A DNA stretch of 64,000 nt from Symbiodinium sp. CCMP2592. Lineage: Eukaryota; Sar; Dinophyceae; Suessiales; Symbiodiniaceae. The DNA is taken from the NCBI GenBank assembly GCA_905221615.1, contig CAJNDT010003813.1, positions 276,320 to 340,319 of the forward strand, read 5' to 3'. Each line of letters begins with the position of its first letter. Position 1 is the stretch's first letter. The notes beneath the pieces are model-generated. The model did not search any database and was not told the DNA's origin. It saw nothing but the letters and a program-made list of their open reading frames with translations. Below are positions 10,134 to 19,205 of this stretch, piece after piece. A program made the translations under genes and the position numbers.

Positions 10134-11095
10134 TTAGTCATCCAGTTCTCCTGTAGGGAGTCGAAAGCCAAGTTCTTGCAGACGCTGTTGCAGCGTTTCA
10201 GAGAAGCGAGAAGTGCCCTTGACCGTGTAAGCAGCCAGGATCACTCGGTTGAAGGTGCGCCATGGAAGAGTGGCGTGCCATAGTGTGTCTGCTCTGAACA
10301 GGAGGCTGAGGCCGCGAAGATCAATGCAGCCTCCCCGTATCATTTCCTGTTGGTTCGGGATCTCCTGGTATAGTCGCTGCCATCGGGGTCTTCGATCCAA
10401 AGTCCTCCTTGTTCGCATAGAGAGAGTTGGATGAGGAGCGTGCCGTAGGCGGCATTGCGAGTGTCTTTGTGCGGTGGAGAAAGCACGTCAACTAGGATCT
10501 CTATCGAGGACAATTGATGCTCCGGATGACAGAGATAAACGAAGGCGTTGAGCAGCTTGGTGACGTTGGGGTGGGAGATGGTCTCTTTTAGCAGGCCTAG
10601 GAGAATCCGATTGTAGGCTCCCACACGAAAACGCTGGCCGCTTGGAGGACTAGCCTCCGTGCGCGCCCATCTGTCTTGAAGCTCGTAGGGCAAATGCTGC
10701 AGAACTTGACGAACTGCCGACCATATGGAGAGGCATGGAGAGGCAAGACAATTGCTTGCAATCTTTTCCGCCTCAGATGCCTTGTGTTGCGAATTTGCGT
10801 GCGGAACCGGCTCTGCCCAACTACGTTCGCCAGCAGTCGCAACGGCCGTGGTGATCATAGAATCAAGATACTGATCAAAGCGCTGCCATTGAAGTGGAGG
10901 TAGAGCTTGATACGCCCGGGCCGTGAGGTCATTGGAGGGCCATGTGCCCGCTCCAGGTGGAATGGACACTTGAGCCTCCTCGCAGTACAGCTTGAGAGCA
11001 GAGAGAGTAAGGTAGTCATCCATATAATCCGCGAAGATCTCTTGAGGGAAAGATATGGCACGAGTGCCGCTTTCGTCCTCGTTTTCGCCGTCCAT
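10134..11095 (-). CDS. Unidentified helical protein with one frame change
   Basis: Starts at ATG 11095 with an acidic leader (MDGENEDESGTRAISF), then helices (DYMDDYLTLSALKLYCEEA, ALPPLQWQRFDQYLDSM, VRQVLQHLPYELQDRWA, LLKETISHPNVTKLLNAF). Near 10395 the coding phase changes by one base: GLWIEDPDGS is followed in the next frame by LYQEIPNQQEM and then a hydrophobic stretch (LPWRTFNRVILAAYTVKG) ending GELDD-stop at 10134. No family recognised. The 3' motif follows the stop. The change is either a frameshift or a very short intron. Confidence 0.5.
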
Positions 11096-11242
11096 GAGCT
11101 TATATCGCCTCCTGATGGTTTGAGCCTAAGACTGCAAGCTAGTCTTCCAGAGCTGCTATTGTTCATTCTTACGTCCTGCACGGCATTTTGCGGGCACACA
11201 CAGTCGTCAAAAAGCAGATGGACGGGAGTCCTCTGTTGAAGC

Positions 11243-12436
11243 CTAGTCCAGTTCCGCCCAAATGCCTTGCAGCTCAGTGGGCGGCGCCGGCGCGGACTGG
11301 CCACTCGAGCTCGCTGCTGGGGGCGGGGGAGGAGGGGGAGGATTCTCCAGCGGATTCTCCAGCATGAGGTAGCCGTCCTGGTTGCTGTACTTCTGGTACG
11401 GGAGGATCTCAGTGTACATGGTTCTGACGAAGCTACCCATGGTTCGGAGCCGGCAGCCCAAGAAGAAGCGGGCATATGCAGCCGATGCCTCCCAGCTTCC
11501 CGAGTCAAGGGAGGTGCGATTCGGGTCCTCCGGCCCACAGAGGCCGGAGACGTTGGATTTCTGCTGTCGGGGGTCGGAGAAAACAGCCGTGGCCAGCCGA
11601 ATGTTTCCGTGTTCATCGTATAAGCCGGCCTGTATGGTGACCGAGGCGTCAATGGCAGTCTCGTGCCAGCTGCCTCCTGGGAAGGCGGGTTCTGGCCACT
11701 TGGGTGGAGTGAGGCCCGCGAGGTTTTCCCACTCGGCCAATTCGACCCGCAAATGCCTTGGAAGTTTGGCCGGCCGGGAAGCCCGACGCAGTGTTGCGCC
11801 AGCACTTATTTCCCAGGATCTCGACTGAGATCGTCTTGCTTAGCCGGAAGTAGTCACCTCGGATTGTCCGGAGAGGTCGCTCCAGCTGCTCGTGGGGAGG
11901 TCGATGAAGATCTCCTCCTCTGCCCAGTGCCCCGAAACCCAGACTGAGGGGGTACACGCTTTCCCCCGCCGTGCCGCCAAAGTCGATCAGGACATAGGCG
12001 GGAGGATCATAGCGAACCATGATGTTGCCCATGTGGATGTCTGCGTGGACGAGCTGGCTGGAGTGCACCGCAGTCAGTGCTGACCTGATGTCAGCCACCA
12101 AGTTGACCACGTGGTCCGTGGTCATGGAAGGGATGTGGACGTGGTAGAGGCGGGGCAGGAGTAAAGTTGGTCCTTGCTGCCAAAAAGCTTCGATGACTGT
12201 GTTGATGGGCGGAAGGCGAGATAATCTGCTGAACTCGCGGCGAGCCAAGTATACTCTTCCTCCTTCCTGGTGACCTTTTCAAGAACGAAGTCCCCAGCCG
12301 TGCTGGCGAAGATGGCGCTGGCATAACCCCTGGCCAGAGGATTCCCCTCTGGCTCGCTGGAGATGGCTGCCGTTACCTGAGGATCAACCGGTCTGCGAAT
12401 GCCCGGCAAATGGCTCCGTGCCAGTGCCTCGTGCAC
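11243..12436 (-). CDS. Protein-kinase-like domain protein, frames broken
   Basis: The first part (from about 12436) contains an N-lobe-like strand, GDFVLEKVTRKEEEYTWLAA. The frame then moves to one starting at ATG 12248. There the catalytic loop reads LVHADIHMGNIMV (D and N of HxDxxxxN kept, the usual Arg of HRD replaced by Ala). The Mg loop is VLIDFGGT, a kept DFG. After it comes RTIRGDYFRLSKTI, matching the helix-F aspartate region. A third phase (11752-11243) continues with ASAAYARFFLGCRLRTMGSF and a run of eight prolines. HAD-type loops are usual in atypical, small-molecule or RIO/ABC1-like kinases, so the substrate is open. The breaks near 12240 and 11700 may be introns or decay. Confidence 0.5.
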
Positions 12437-12484
12437 CCCATCCGGTGGCGGAGGATCGCTTGAGCCCTGACAACTAACTGATGA

Positions 12485-12907
12485 CTACAGTGGAAGCACT
12501 AGCCTGCCAACTTTGCTGCATCGTGGCCTGTTTCGCGAGTCGAGCTGAAATCTCCTGGTCCCCGGGCCTAAGCAGTTACCACGGTTCAGGTTCCTCCTGG
12601 CCAAGATCTCCTTCAGTTCGTCGAACTTTCGGGGCCGGAGGTGTTGGCGGACGAGCCTTCCCTGATGGCAGTGTTCCTCGTTCCACGATTTCAGAGCTGG
12701 TAGGGGGCGTGGCTCCAGTGTCCGCGGAGATCTGCGAAGATTTACGCTTGAGGATCTCGTCCAGTTGTCGTACGAGCTGCAGAAAGTGTGGGACCTGATC
12801 CGGACCCGGCAGGTCCGTAAGTAGAGATAGGTCCATAATTGCTGAAGGTTTGAGCCAGACTCATGAGGAACAAAATGCTGGGCTGGTTGACTGCAAAAAG
12901 CGGCCAA
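12485..12907 (-). CDS. Unidentified, disordered frame
   Basis: Frame 12836-12576 begins MDLSLLTDLPGPDQVPHF with a short helix (LQLVRQLDEILKRKSS) and then a Pro/Thr-rich acidic tail. An overlapping phase ending at 12485 carries KFDELKEILARRNLNRG. The two look like one protein broken near 12650. It may be the amino-terminal extension of the kinase-like gene just downstream. No family recognised. Confidence 0.33.
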   Translation of the reverse strand: MAAFCSQPAQHFVPHESGSNLQQLWTYLYLRTCRVRIRSHTFCSSYDNWTRSSSVNLRRSPRTLEPRPLPALKSWNEEHCHQGRLVRQHLRPRKFDELKEILARRNLNRGNCLGPGTRRFQLDSRNRPRCSKVGRLVLPL

Positions 12908-13152
12908 GAGTGCTCCGTGTTTTGTGGATCCGCTGGAACTTTGTTGAAAGAATCAGCTCGTGCTGCTGATAATCAGCAAGCCAAAATCAGTCTAGCTTGG
13001 CTGTAAGAAGCGTCGGCTGTGCCGATGATGCGCGGCACTGTGTGCTTCCAGCCAGCTGAGCATGAAATACCATCCAGGCACGCGAGACAAGACTGGCGCA
13101 TCAGCTGTGCTGAAGAAAAGTGGCACTGTGTGCTGGACCTAACCTGCCAAAT
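12908..13152. other. Short gap with degenerate 3' motif
   Basis: No gene. A diverged copy of the block's motif (minus strand ATCGGCACAGCCGA) lies near 13011-13024, about 130 nt after the stop of the frame ending at 13153. Confidence 0.3.
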
Positions 13153-13941
13153 TCAGGGTCTGCCGCGGGCCTTTCGGGCCAAGCCTCCTGGGGCCTTCTT
13201 GCCCAGGCGCTCGAAGTCATGGGAATCGAAGAGGGAGGCTAGCAAAGGGAGATGCGGCATCAAATCTGAATGAATGGCCACCCTAAAGTCCAGAATAACG
13301 TGCGTCTTTAGCTTGTTTGGACGAGCAGAGCAATGCACTATGTCCTGGGCCAGCTTGGTCTTGTCTGTGGTGATGTTGATCATAGAGTCAACCACCTTGA
13401 GCAGCTGGCCGTATGCCGTTTTGTCCACGTGCTCTGGAGGATTGCCTTTCGTCATCTCGTGAAGGAGGACGACGGACACGGCGTTCGAGCAAGAGCCTTC
13501 AGGATGGGCTTCTCCTTGGCGCAATTGCTTCAATCCGCCTTGCCACGATTTCACGGATGCCAGCAAAGCCTTCGAGAGATGGTGGTCTTGGGGCAGCTTG
13601 TAGACAAGGGACAGCTGGTGTTGCAAGATGCTCAGCTGGTCGTCATGCACCAGGAAGGCTTTGGTGAGTTCTTCAGGGCTAAGCACTTGCACGGTGCCCG
13701 TCTGGGCGCGTGGCTGTGATCCCTGCTCATTCCCTTGGCCCGCTCCACTGCCCCGCTGGCGGGGGATGGATCTCCGGCCAGATTGGTCACGCTGCTTTGG
13801 CAGTGCGGCTGCCTTGGCAGCTGGAGAGAGGGATTCCAGTTGTGGTTCGTCGGTCTCCATGTCAGGGACGCTCTCGAAATCAGGACCATTTCTGGAGCGC
13901 TTGTGCTCCGGACTCTTAACAGCTGCAGGCGAGGCCGTCAT
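13153..13941 (-). CDS. ORF1/gag-like protein
   Basis: A single open frame of 262 residues from ATG 13941. The amino third is charged and disordered (KSPEHKRSRNGPDFESV, METDEPQLESLSPAAKAA), with an Arg/Gly stretch. The centre is helical (EELTKAFLVHDDQLSILQHQ, LVYKLPQDHHLSKALLASV). The end is basic (FERLGKKAPGGLARKARGRP). An intact frame beside a LINE, with a disordered basic head and a helical centre, suggests a retroelement ORF1 or a domesticated relative. It lies 3' of the LINE on the same strand, not 5' as a normal ORF1 would, so it may belong to another copy. No zinc knuckle seen. Confidence 0.45.
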   Translation of the reverse strand: MTASPAAVKSPEHKRSRNGPDFESVPDMETDEPQLESLSPAAKAAALPKQRDQSGRRSIPRQRGSGAGQGNEQGSQPRAQTGTVQVLSPEELTKAFLVHDDQLSILQHQLSLVYKLPQDHHLSKALLASVKSWQGGLKQLRQGEAHPEGSCSNAVSVVLLHEMTKGNPPEHVDKTAYGQLLKVVDSMINITTDKTKLAQDIVHCSARPNKLKTHVILDFRVAIHSDLMPHLPLLASLFDSHDFERLGKKAPGGLARKARGRP

Positions 13942-14163
13942 GTCGAGTAGAGGAGCGGGGAAGGCAAACTAAATAAAAAGAGCTGAAAGAGAGGAAGGAT
14001 GTTGCGTTATGTGCATTTCCGCGTGCGCTCTTGGCGCACTTGGCCTTGACGTGAGGCGGCCTGCGTCAACGTGAAATTGACTACAGGCTTCCCACGCACG
14101 GGCGCCCGGCACGACTCATAAAGCCGGATGTTGGGCCGGAATGCATCACCTGGAGCGATGATG

Positions 14164-16341
14164 CTAGTGAATTCGTTGCAAGAACAGCATGTAAACGTTT
14201 TTCGAGATTGAGTGAGCGACTGAAGCTGAGGCCCTCTCTGGAAGCCTGTAGTCGTCGCAAATCCATACTTGGGATGTGGCGTTGGCGGGATCCTCAGGCC
14301 AAAAGGCTCGGTAGTGCCCTGACGCTAGGGAGTCCCCAAAGTGGGCAACTCCTGCTAGGACTCTGTAGGACCTGTGAGCTGTGCTATCGCTGGCTGTCCA
14401 CACGGGCACCGTGACAGGGTCAGTCCAGGCGCACGGCTGAGTATTCTTAACCCCTTCCTGCCATCTGCCAATCGCAACAGCTAAGAGTCCACACGAGTGC
14501 TCGATTAAAGATCTGCGATTCCCAGGTTCGAAGGCATGCATGAAGGGACAGGGGGCCTGACGGTAGGGGGAGTAGGAGAGGGCTAACACCAACATCTGAC
14601 TCCTCAACAATCCCCTCGGCTCGACCTTGCCACTGGGTTGGCTGGAGAGATCCCAAGGGCTTTTGCTGCAGATGGTGAAGGAATTCTGAAATATCGTGTT
14701 GCCTACCATCCAGTCGCCACCCTGATATGGCATGGCGAATTCGAACAGGCCAAACAGGTTCAAAAGTCTTGGGGCACTTGCGTCACCCAGATGGGTGATT
14801 ACAGATTGGAAAGCGCCAAGATCGTAGCCAAAACTCGAAACCTGAAACAAGGCTTGGAATAGAGCGTTGGCGTAGCAGGAATTGGCTGTGTTGGACAAAA
14901 CACGTTTGTGTAGACCTGTAGGCTGTGGCGCTTGGGAGGCTGTGCCATGCGTCCTAGAACCCAAAAAGTGCGCCAGCTTCTTTGTCTGAGGTGCTGACGG
15001 CTGAGGGGCAGAAACGTCGTCCGCCTCAGGCTGCCCTCGCAGCCATTGGGTACTGATTTGATATAGCACTGAGCACTGCTCCGGATGTAGTCGTCGGTCA
15101 TAGACCTTGTAACCGCCGAAAGGGCACGGGTGGCCCTTGGCTAGCTGGGGGGAGTAACCCTGACAGATGCGAACTGCCCGGTTGTGCAGTCTTGACCAGT
15201 CCTTAGGGTGAGCCTGACGATAGTGCGATTTGACCTTGGTATGGTCATAGGTCCAGAAATCACAGGTTAAGCACCTGTGGTTGAGGACTTTGGGCTCCGG
15301 CTTCCTCGAGAGCTCCGAAATTCGGTGCTGCGGAAGAGAAGCTATGTCCTGCCGCAGTCTAGAGAGAGTACTGATGTCAGGGTGGCTGGACTGTTTGTCC
15401 TCCTCTTTCAGTGAGCGGAGTTTCTGAGGTTCCGGGCATGCCCCTGATAACAGATGGTCGCGTAGACCTTTCCATTGATGGAATTTGCGATAACATGCCG
15501 AACATTGCGGCATCCCATCCACAGCGTGCAGTTTGCGATCGAAAGAGGAGGGCACGAAGCGTTCAATGCTCGCCGGATGGACCCTCGACTTGTGTAAGTG
15601 CAGCCCAGTTGCTGTCTCGAATGAAGCCGTACACAGCGTGCACTCATGCTGGGTAACTGGGTTTGCTTCAGGCTCGGGGAGGTGAGACAGAACTCGAAGT
15701 TTATCGCGAATGACCTGCAGAACCGAGGGGTCCGTCGTAATGTCTGGGCGCTGCACGGCGCGTCGCTCCAATTTGCGTAGGCGTTTCCTTAGTTTGGACT
15801 GTAGTGCCTGAACAGGATCCTGGATGTTGTATAGCTGGAAAAGATCCTTGGTAGTAATCCTTGTGGTGTGAGCCGGAAGGTTCAGCACCGATCGAACCTT
15901 ATAGGCGTGCCAGCTGCGAAGCTGTTTGGCCGACTCCTCGCTCAAGCCTACATCAGATAAACCAGTCGTCAAGGTACTCATGACTGTGCTCTGCCACACT
16001 TTGAGGCGCGACATGGTGCTCGCATATCGTCTATTGTAGACGAATTGGCGAACCTGATGTAACTTTTGCTTCGCCTCTCCTATTCGGAAGTGCAGAGTTT
16101 GCAGCTCGAAGTGGTTGTAGGAAATCATAACACCTAGGTACTTGCTTGAGGAGACCCATTGGAAGGCCGGAAAAGACTTGTTTGGGCCTATACGCCATCC
16201 CCTGACTGGCTCGCCCTTGGGGTTGGTGAGCCAGCAGCTATGCTTGTTCGTCACGTTCTGGGCTTCCCGACCCGCCAACTTAACGAGTATGACACATTTG
16301 CTGATGTTAACTCTGAGGCGGTGTTTTCTGACTTCCTCCAA
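14164..16341 (-). CDS. LINE C-terminal part: RT thumb, C2H2-like fingers, USP-family peptidase
   Basis: 725 codons from ATG 16341. Residues 1-24 are the post-catalytic RT segment (HRLRVNISKCVILV). Residues 65-140 follow the LINE connection pattern (SSKYLGVMISYNHFEL). Fingers: CTLC...H...H at 234-255, CSAC...H...C at 280-302, CLTC...H...H at 357-378. Residues 483-500 (SNTANSCYANALFQALFQ) match the Cys box of ubiquitin-specific proteases, with catalytic Cys 489. Residues 661-680 (VLAGVAHFGDSLASGHYRAF) match the His box, with His 676, and a late Asp pair lies at 696-697. The middle USP box (QHDISEFLHHLQQ) is in another phase at about 14665-14701, showing frameshifts within the domain. Family knowledge says USPs cleave ubiquitin from proteins; a role in protecting element proteins is inference. 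Confidence 0.78.
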   Translation of the reverse strand: MEEVRKHRLRVNISKCVILVKLAGREAQNVTNKHSCWLTNPKGEPVRGWRIGPNKSFPAFQWVSSSKYLGVMISYNHFELQTLHFRIGEAKQKLHQVRQFVYNRRYASTMSRLKVWQSTVMSTLTTGLSDVGLSEESAKQLRSWHAYKVRSVLNLPAHTTRITTKDLFQLYNIQDPVQALQSKLRKRLRKLERRAVQRPDITTDPSVLQVIRDKLRVLSHLPEPEANPVTQHECTLCTASFETATGLHLHKSRVHPASIERFVPSSFDRKLHAVDGMPQCSACYRKFHQWKGLRDHLLSGACPEPQKLRSLKEEDKQSSHPDISTLSRLRQDIASLPQHRISELSRKPEPKVLNHRCLTCDFWTYDHTKVKSHYRQAHPKDWSRLHNRAVRICQGYSPQLAKGHPCPFGGYKVYDRRLHPEQCSVLYQISTQWLRGQPEADDVSAPQPSAPQTKKLAHFLGSRTHGTASQAPQPTGLHKRVLSNTANSCYANALFQALFQVSSFGYDLGAFQSVITHLGDASAPRLLNLFGLFEFAMPYQGGDWMVGNTIFQNSFTICSKSPWDLSSQPSGKVEPRGLLRSQMLVLALSYSPYRQAPCPFMHAFEPGNRRSLIEHSCGLLAVAIGRWQEGVKNTQPCAWTDPVTVPVWTASDSTAHRSYRVLAGVAHFGDSLASGHYRAFWPEDPANATSQVWICDDYRLPERASASVAHSISKNVYMLFLQRIH
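14935..14948 (-). promoter_or_regulatory. Recurrent motif, copy 5 (inside LINE, before the USP module)
   Basis: Minus strand ATGGCACAGCCTCC is translated as HGTASQ about 20 residues before the USP Cys box. Confidence 0.5.
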
Positions 16342-16395
16342 CAGGGCTGCGATGAGTGATGGATGGCCTTGAGGTCCTTCTCTGAGCGGATAGTC

Positions 16396-17115
16396 CTATG
16401 TAGTGTCAGATCGCGTCAGAAACTTCAAGACCTGCTCGGCTCCAAACAGGTTTACCAAAGAACGAAAGAGATCGCCTGTAAGGAACGAAAAAAGGGTGGG
16501 GGCAAGCTTACATCCTTGCTTGATACCTGCAGTGGTTTCAATGGAAGTGGAGTCACCCTGAGCGTGCAGAACGTATCTGGACCCATCATGCAGAGCCTGA
16601 ACGAGGTGGACTGTGTCCTGATCGGCTCCCTCGGATTGAAGGAGACCGATGATCTCTTGGCGAGAGACTGTGTCAAACGCCTGGCTAAGGTCTAGCGCGA
16701 AGGTCAGGCCTCCTACTAATGACGGCGCTTGGGCGCCTTGTTGTAGGGCGTGCCTTGTAGGGTTAGCCTGCTCTAGAAGAGACCGGGCTTCTCTCAAGTG
16801 ATGCACTACCCGATCAAGCGCGTCAGACAGTCCTCGACCAGGCAGGTAGGCAAACTGTGGCAGGTGTTTAAGGTACGAAAGCGTCAAGGGTTGATCCTCG
16901 AGGGCCTCCCTAGCAGCGCCCGCCAGACCTTTGGCGTCCGGACGTAGGATACCTAAGGGACGTAAGTTCGCCGGCTTGTCCGACGGCTTGCCTGGCATGG
17001 GGATGAGACATAGGTCAGCATCGATGAGGTCGGAGTCTAGTCCATCCTCTACTTGTTTGTGCCTAGACAGAACTGGAGCTACACAGTCTCCAGATGGCTG
17101 CAGGCGCAGCCCCAT
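16396..17115 (-). pseudogene. LINE reverse transcriptase core, active-site motif lost
   Basis: Residues 51-62 (LRPLGILRPDAK) fit RT block 2. Residues 139-148 (FALDLSQAFD) are motif A with the first catalytic Asp. Residues 197-209 (GIKQGCKLAPTLF) are motif B. The expected YxDD motif C should follow KFLTR, but the frame stops at 16396. In the next phase only a DLTLHRTIRSEKDLK-like sequence resumes, so most of motif C is deleted. A second phase change near 16350 leads into the frame from 16341. Upstream, between 17306 and 17115, another phase still looks coding. The enzyme would copy element RNA at a nicked target; this copy cannot. Confidence 0.85.
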
Positions 17116-17305
17116 CAGGTACCGCCTTGTTGGGCTTGATGGAGTGGATGTGAGCCGCGAGTTTAGGGGGCTCCAAAACTGGAAAAGCTCTTGTCATAGG
17201 CCTCAGTGGGGGATGTGCCGCAAAGACCTGGTTTGCGTATGCCCTGAGTGAAGCCAGCTCCTGCGCCGGCCCCAGAAGGTGACCCGTGTCATCTTTTAGC
17301 TGAGC

Positions 17306-18913
17306 TCAACGCGCCGGCTGCCATGGCTGCAGCTTCTTAAGGGTTTGGAACGAAATGTGCTGGTCTCCTTCCGCAAGACTTGCGTCCACTTCTGCTATGA
17401 AACTCGCAATTCTGTCCTTTTTCGCTTGTTTCACAGCTTGTCGGTGCGCAGCCTGCGCCAGCTCCTCCTCAGTCATTGGCTGAGGTTCCGTGTTCAACCC
17501 AGGAGGCTGTGCCATTGGTTGAGATGGCTCAATCAGCTGTGCTGAGGGAGCTGTGCCGTCTGCCCGACGGGAGGATTTGGCCCTCCACATTCGCCGAGTC
17601 TCTGGTTCAAGCGGGATCATACGTCGTGTAGGGGTTTTGGGGAAGAAGCGTTCTGCACCTTCGAGCAGTAATGAATTCCAATCTGAAGGATCTTGACAGT
17701 GTGCAATTCTAGAGGCAACCCAGCTATGAAGCGCTTTGGCTGTGTCATCTTCCGCCCGGACTGAGGCCTGAAGAGCTAGAGAGTCATATCGTCGGGAGCT
17801 ACCTTTTCGGGGAGGAAGCAGCCAATGGTGCTGGAGTGGGATCTCAGCCCTAATCGGGTAGTGCCCACCTTTCTTCCAGCTGCCCAGTGGGCAATCTGTC
17901 CAAGGGGCAGACCGTTTGGCTTTGCCTCCTGCGGTGGATTCCTTAGTGAGAACGAAATCGATCTGAGACTCCACGCCTCGCTGGGCAAAGGTGGCTATGT
18001 GCTCACAATGCCAGGTGTTCAGGGCTACCAGGCGCAGCCTGAGCAGCAGATTGGAGAGGTGGGACTCGTCTGGGCGGTCCTCCGACGGTGGCTTCACATG
18101 TGTTCCCACCAAGGGCGGGATCGAACGCAGGGAGGTGCTGAAGTCTCCTGCCACAACAAGAGAGTCTCGCTTGGGTACCTGCTTGACCACTTTGGACATG
18201 ACTGACAGTACATGAGCGCGGTCATCTTTGTTAGACTGTATGGACTTGGCTGAGGACCAGGCGTGTTGATATACAGCCACAATGACCAGTCTAGTTCCTG
18301 CCATGTCCGCACGGGCCTCGAGGACTCGGCCTGGGCTCCACTCCTTCCAGCGGAGGCTCTTGGCTGCAAACTTGGGCGAGAACAGAATCATAACCCCATC
18401 CGCCCGAGTTGTGGATGGTCCCTCTTTCGAATCCTGTCTGGACTTGCGCTTGGCACCCTGCTTCTGCTGGGGACTGCGTTTAGCAGAAGCTGAGGCCGAA
18501 GAAATGCAATACCAGCCTGAAACGCTGAATTCGCTAGTCTCCGTCCAATGTGTTTCCTGCAGAATGAGGACATCACAGTGATTGGAGGCTTCAGCTGCCA
18601 ACCACGTTTTTAATTCTCCCCATTGCTGTTGACCTAGGTGCCCCGCATTACAAGAGACTACCCTAATGGATCTTTCTAGTCTTCCTGCCCTGCGGGAGGC
18701 TGTGCCATATGCAGGGGAGCCGTCAGTCTGTGACTGTAGCTCTCTTCGAGTTGGTGGGGGCCGGACCCCTAGCCGGTTGACCAGGGTAGGTGTCAAGACC
18801 TGCCCGCGGTATGGTACGGGCCCGTCACTTCGTATTGTACGTCTACATGCTGTCTTGAACGAATTCTTGCGAAGAGATGCAAAGTTTTGTGAGTGCACTG
18901 GCAGTTGCGCCAT
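17306..18913 (-). CDS. LINE APE-type endonuclease
   Basis: 535 codons. Residues 83-94 (IRVVSCNAGHLG) begin the endonuclease/exonuclease/phosphatase fold. DVLILQETHW (114-123) carries the metal-binding Glu. VVAGDFSTSL (253-262) corresponds to the GDFN block, with Ser in place of Asn. SQIDFVL (316-322) is the conserved Asp block. GGHYPIRAEI (349-358) holds the final catalytic His in place of SDH. The tail (EELAQAAHRQAVKQAKKDR) is a basic linker to the polymerase. It nicks target DNA for target-primed reverse transcription. The GDFN Asn change may reduce activity. Two copies of the block's 14-nt motif are translated within it, one just before the endonuclease fold and one in the linker. The stop at 17306 looks like a frameshift. 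Confidence 0.85.
   Translation of the reverse strand: MAQLPVHSQNFASLRKNSFKTACRRTIRSDGPVPYRGQVLTPTLVNRLGVRPPPTRRELQSQTDGSPAYGTASRRAGRLERSIRVVSCNAGHLGQQQWGELKTWLAAEASNHCDVLILQETHWTETSEFSVSGWYCISSASASAKRSPQQKQGAKRKSRQDSKEGPSTTRADGVMILFSPKFAAKSLRWKEWSPGRVLEARADMAGTRLVIVAVYQHAWSSAKSIQSNKDDRAHVLSVMSKVVKQVPKRDSLVVAGDFSTSLRSIPPLVGTHVKPPSEDRPDESHLSNLLLRLRLVALNTWHCEHIATFAQRGVESQIDFVLTKESTAGGKAKRSAPWTDCPLGSWKKGGHYPIRAEIPLQHHWLLPPRKGSSRRYDSLALQASVRAEDDTAKALHSWVASRIAHCQDPSDWNSLLLEGAERFFPKTPTRRMIPLEPETRRMWRAKSSRRADGTAPSAQLIEPSQPMAQPPGLNTEPQPMTEEELAQAAHRQAVKQAKKDRIASFIAEVDASLAEGDQHISFQTLKKLQPWQPAR
17502..17515 (-). promoter_or_regulatory. Recurrent motif, copy 6 (LINE linker between endonuclease and RT)
   Basis: Minus strand ATGGCACAGCCTCC, translated as PMAQPPG. 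A degenerate relative (GGCACAGCTCCC) lies about 40 nt upstream on the minus strand. Confidence 0.5.
18695..18708 (-). promoter_or_regulatory. Recurrent motif, copy 7 (LINE, before the endonuclease)
   Basis: Minus strand ATGGCACAGCCTCC, translated as YGTASRR about 12 residues before the endonuclease fold begins. Confidence 0.5.
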
Positions 18914-19205
18914 CCGCTACTTTCGTCAAGAGACAGAAGCCTAATGACTCCCTCCACTGCGCGGAAGTGGAAACCCTACCGCCTACCCAGTGTTGCAATG
19001 TTTTAAACAGAGTCTGGGCCCAGGAATTGGGACCTGGCGGCTCAAAGCAGCTCCTGCGAGAAAAGGGAGCGGGCCATGGCGTAGAAGGAGGCGCAAACCT
19101 TTACTGTTCGGAAAAGGGCCCAGTAGGAGCCTCTAGCACAGCAGTTGCGCCCCAAGCCTGTTCGAAACCTCTCTTTCAGCGCGGCCGCTTGAGCACTTGT
19201 GGCGG

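Larger units (their letters stand above)
14164..18913 (-). mobile_element. Decayed LINE-type retroelement with a ubiquitin-protease module
   Basis: On the minus strand the order is endonuclease (18913-17306), reverse transcriptase (about 17300-16340), post-polymerase region, three finger-like motifs, and a USP-family peptidase ending at 14164. An endonuclease 5' of the polymerase and no LTRs make it a non-LTR element of the APE-endonuclease class. Frame changes near 17306, 16396, 16350 and 14700, plus loss of the polymerase YxDD-type motif, make this copy inactive. No poly(A) or target duplication was found. CTA tracts lie to the right (19206-19265) and, beyond other frames, to the left (4363-4440). 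Confidence 0.85.
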
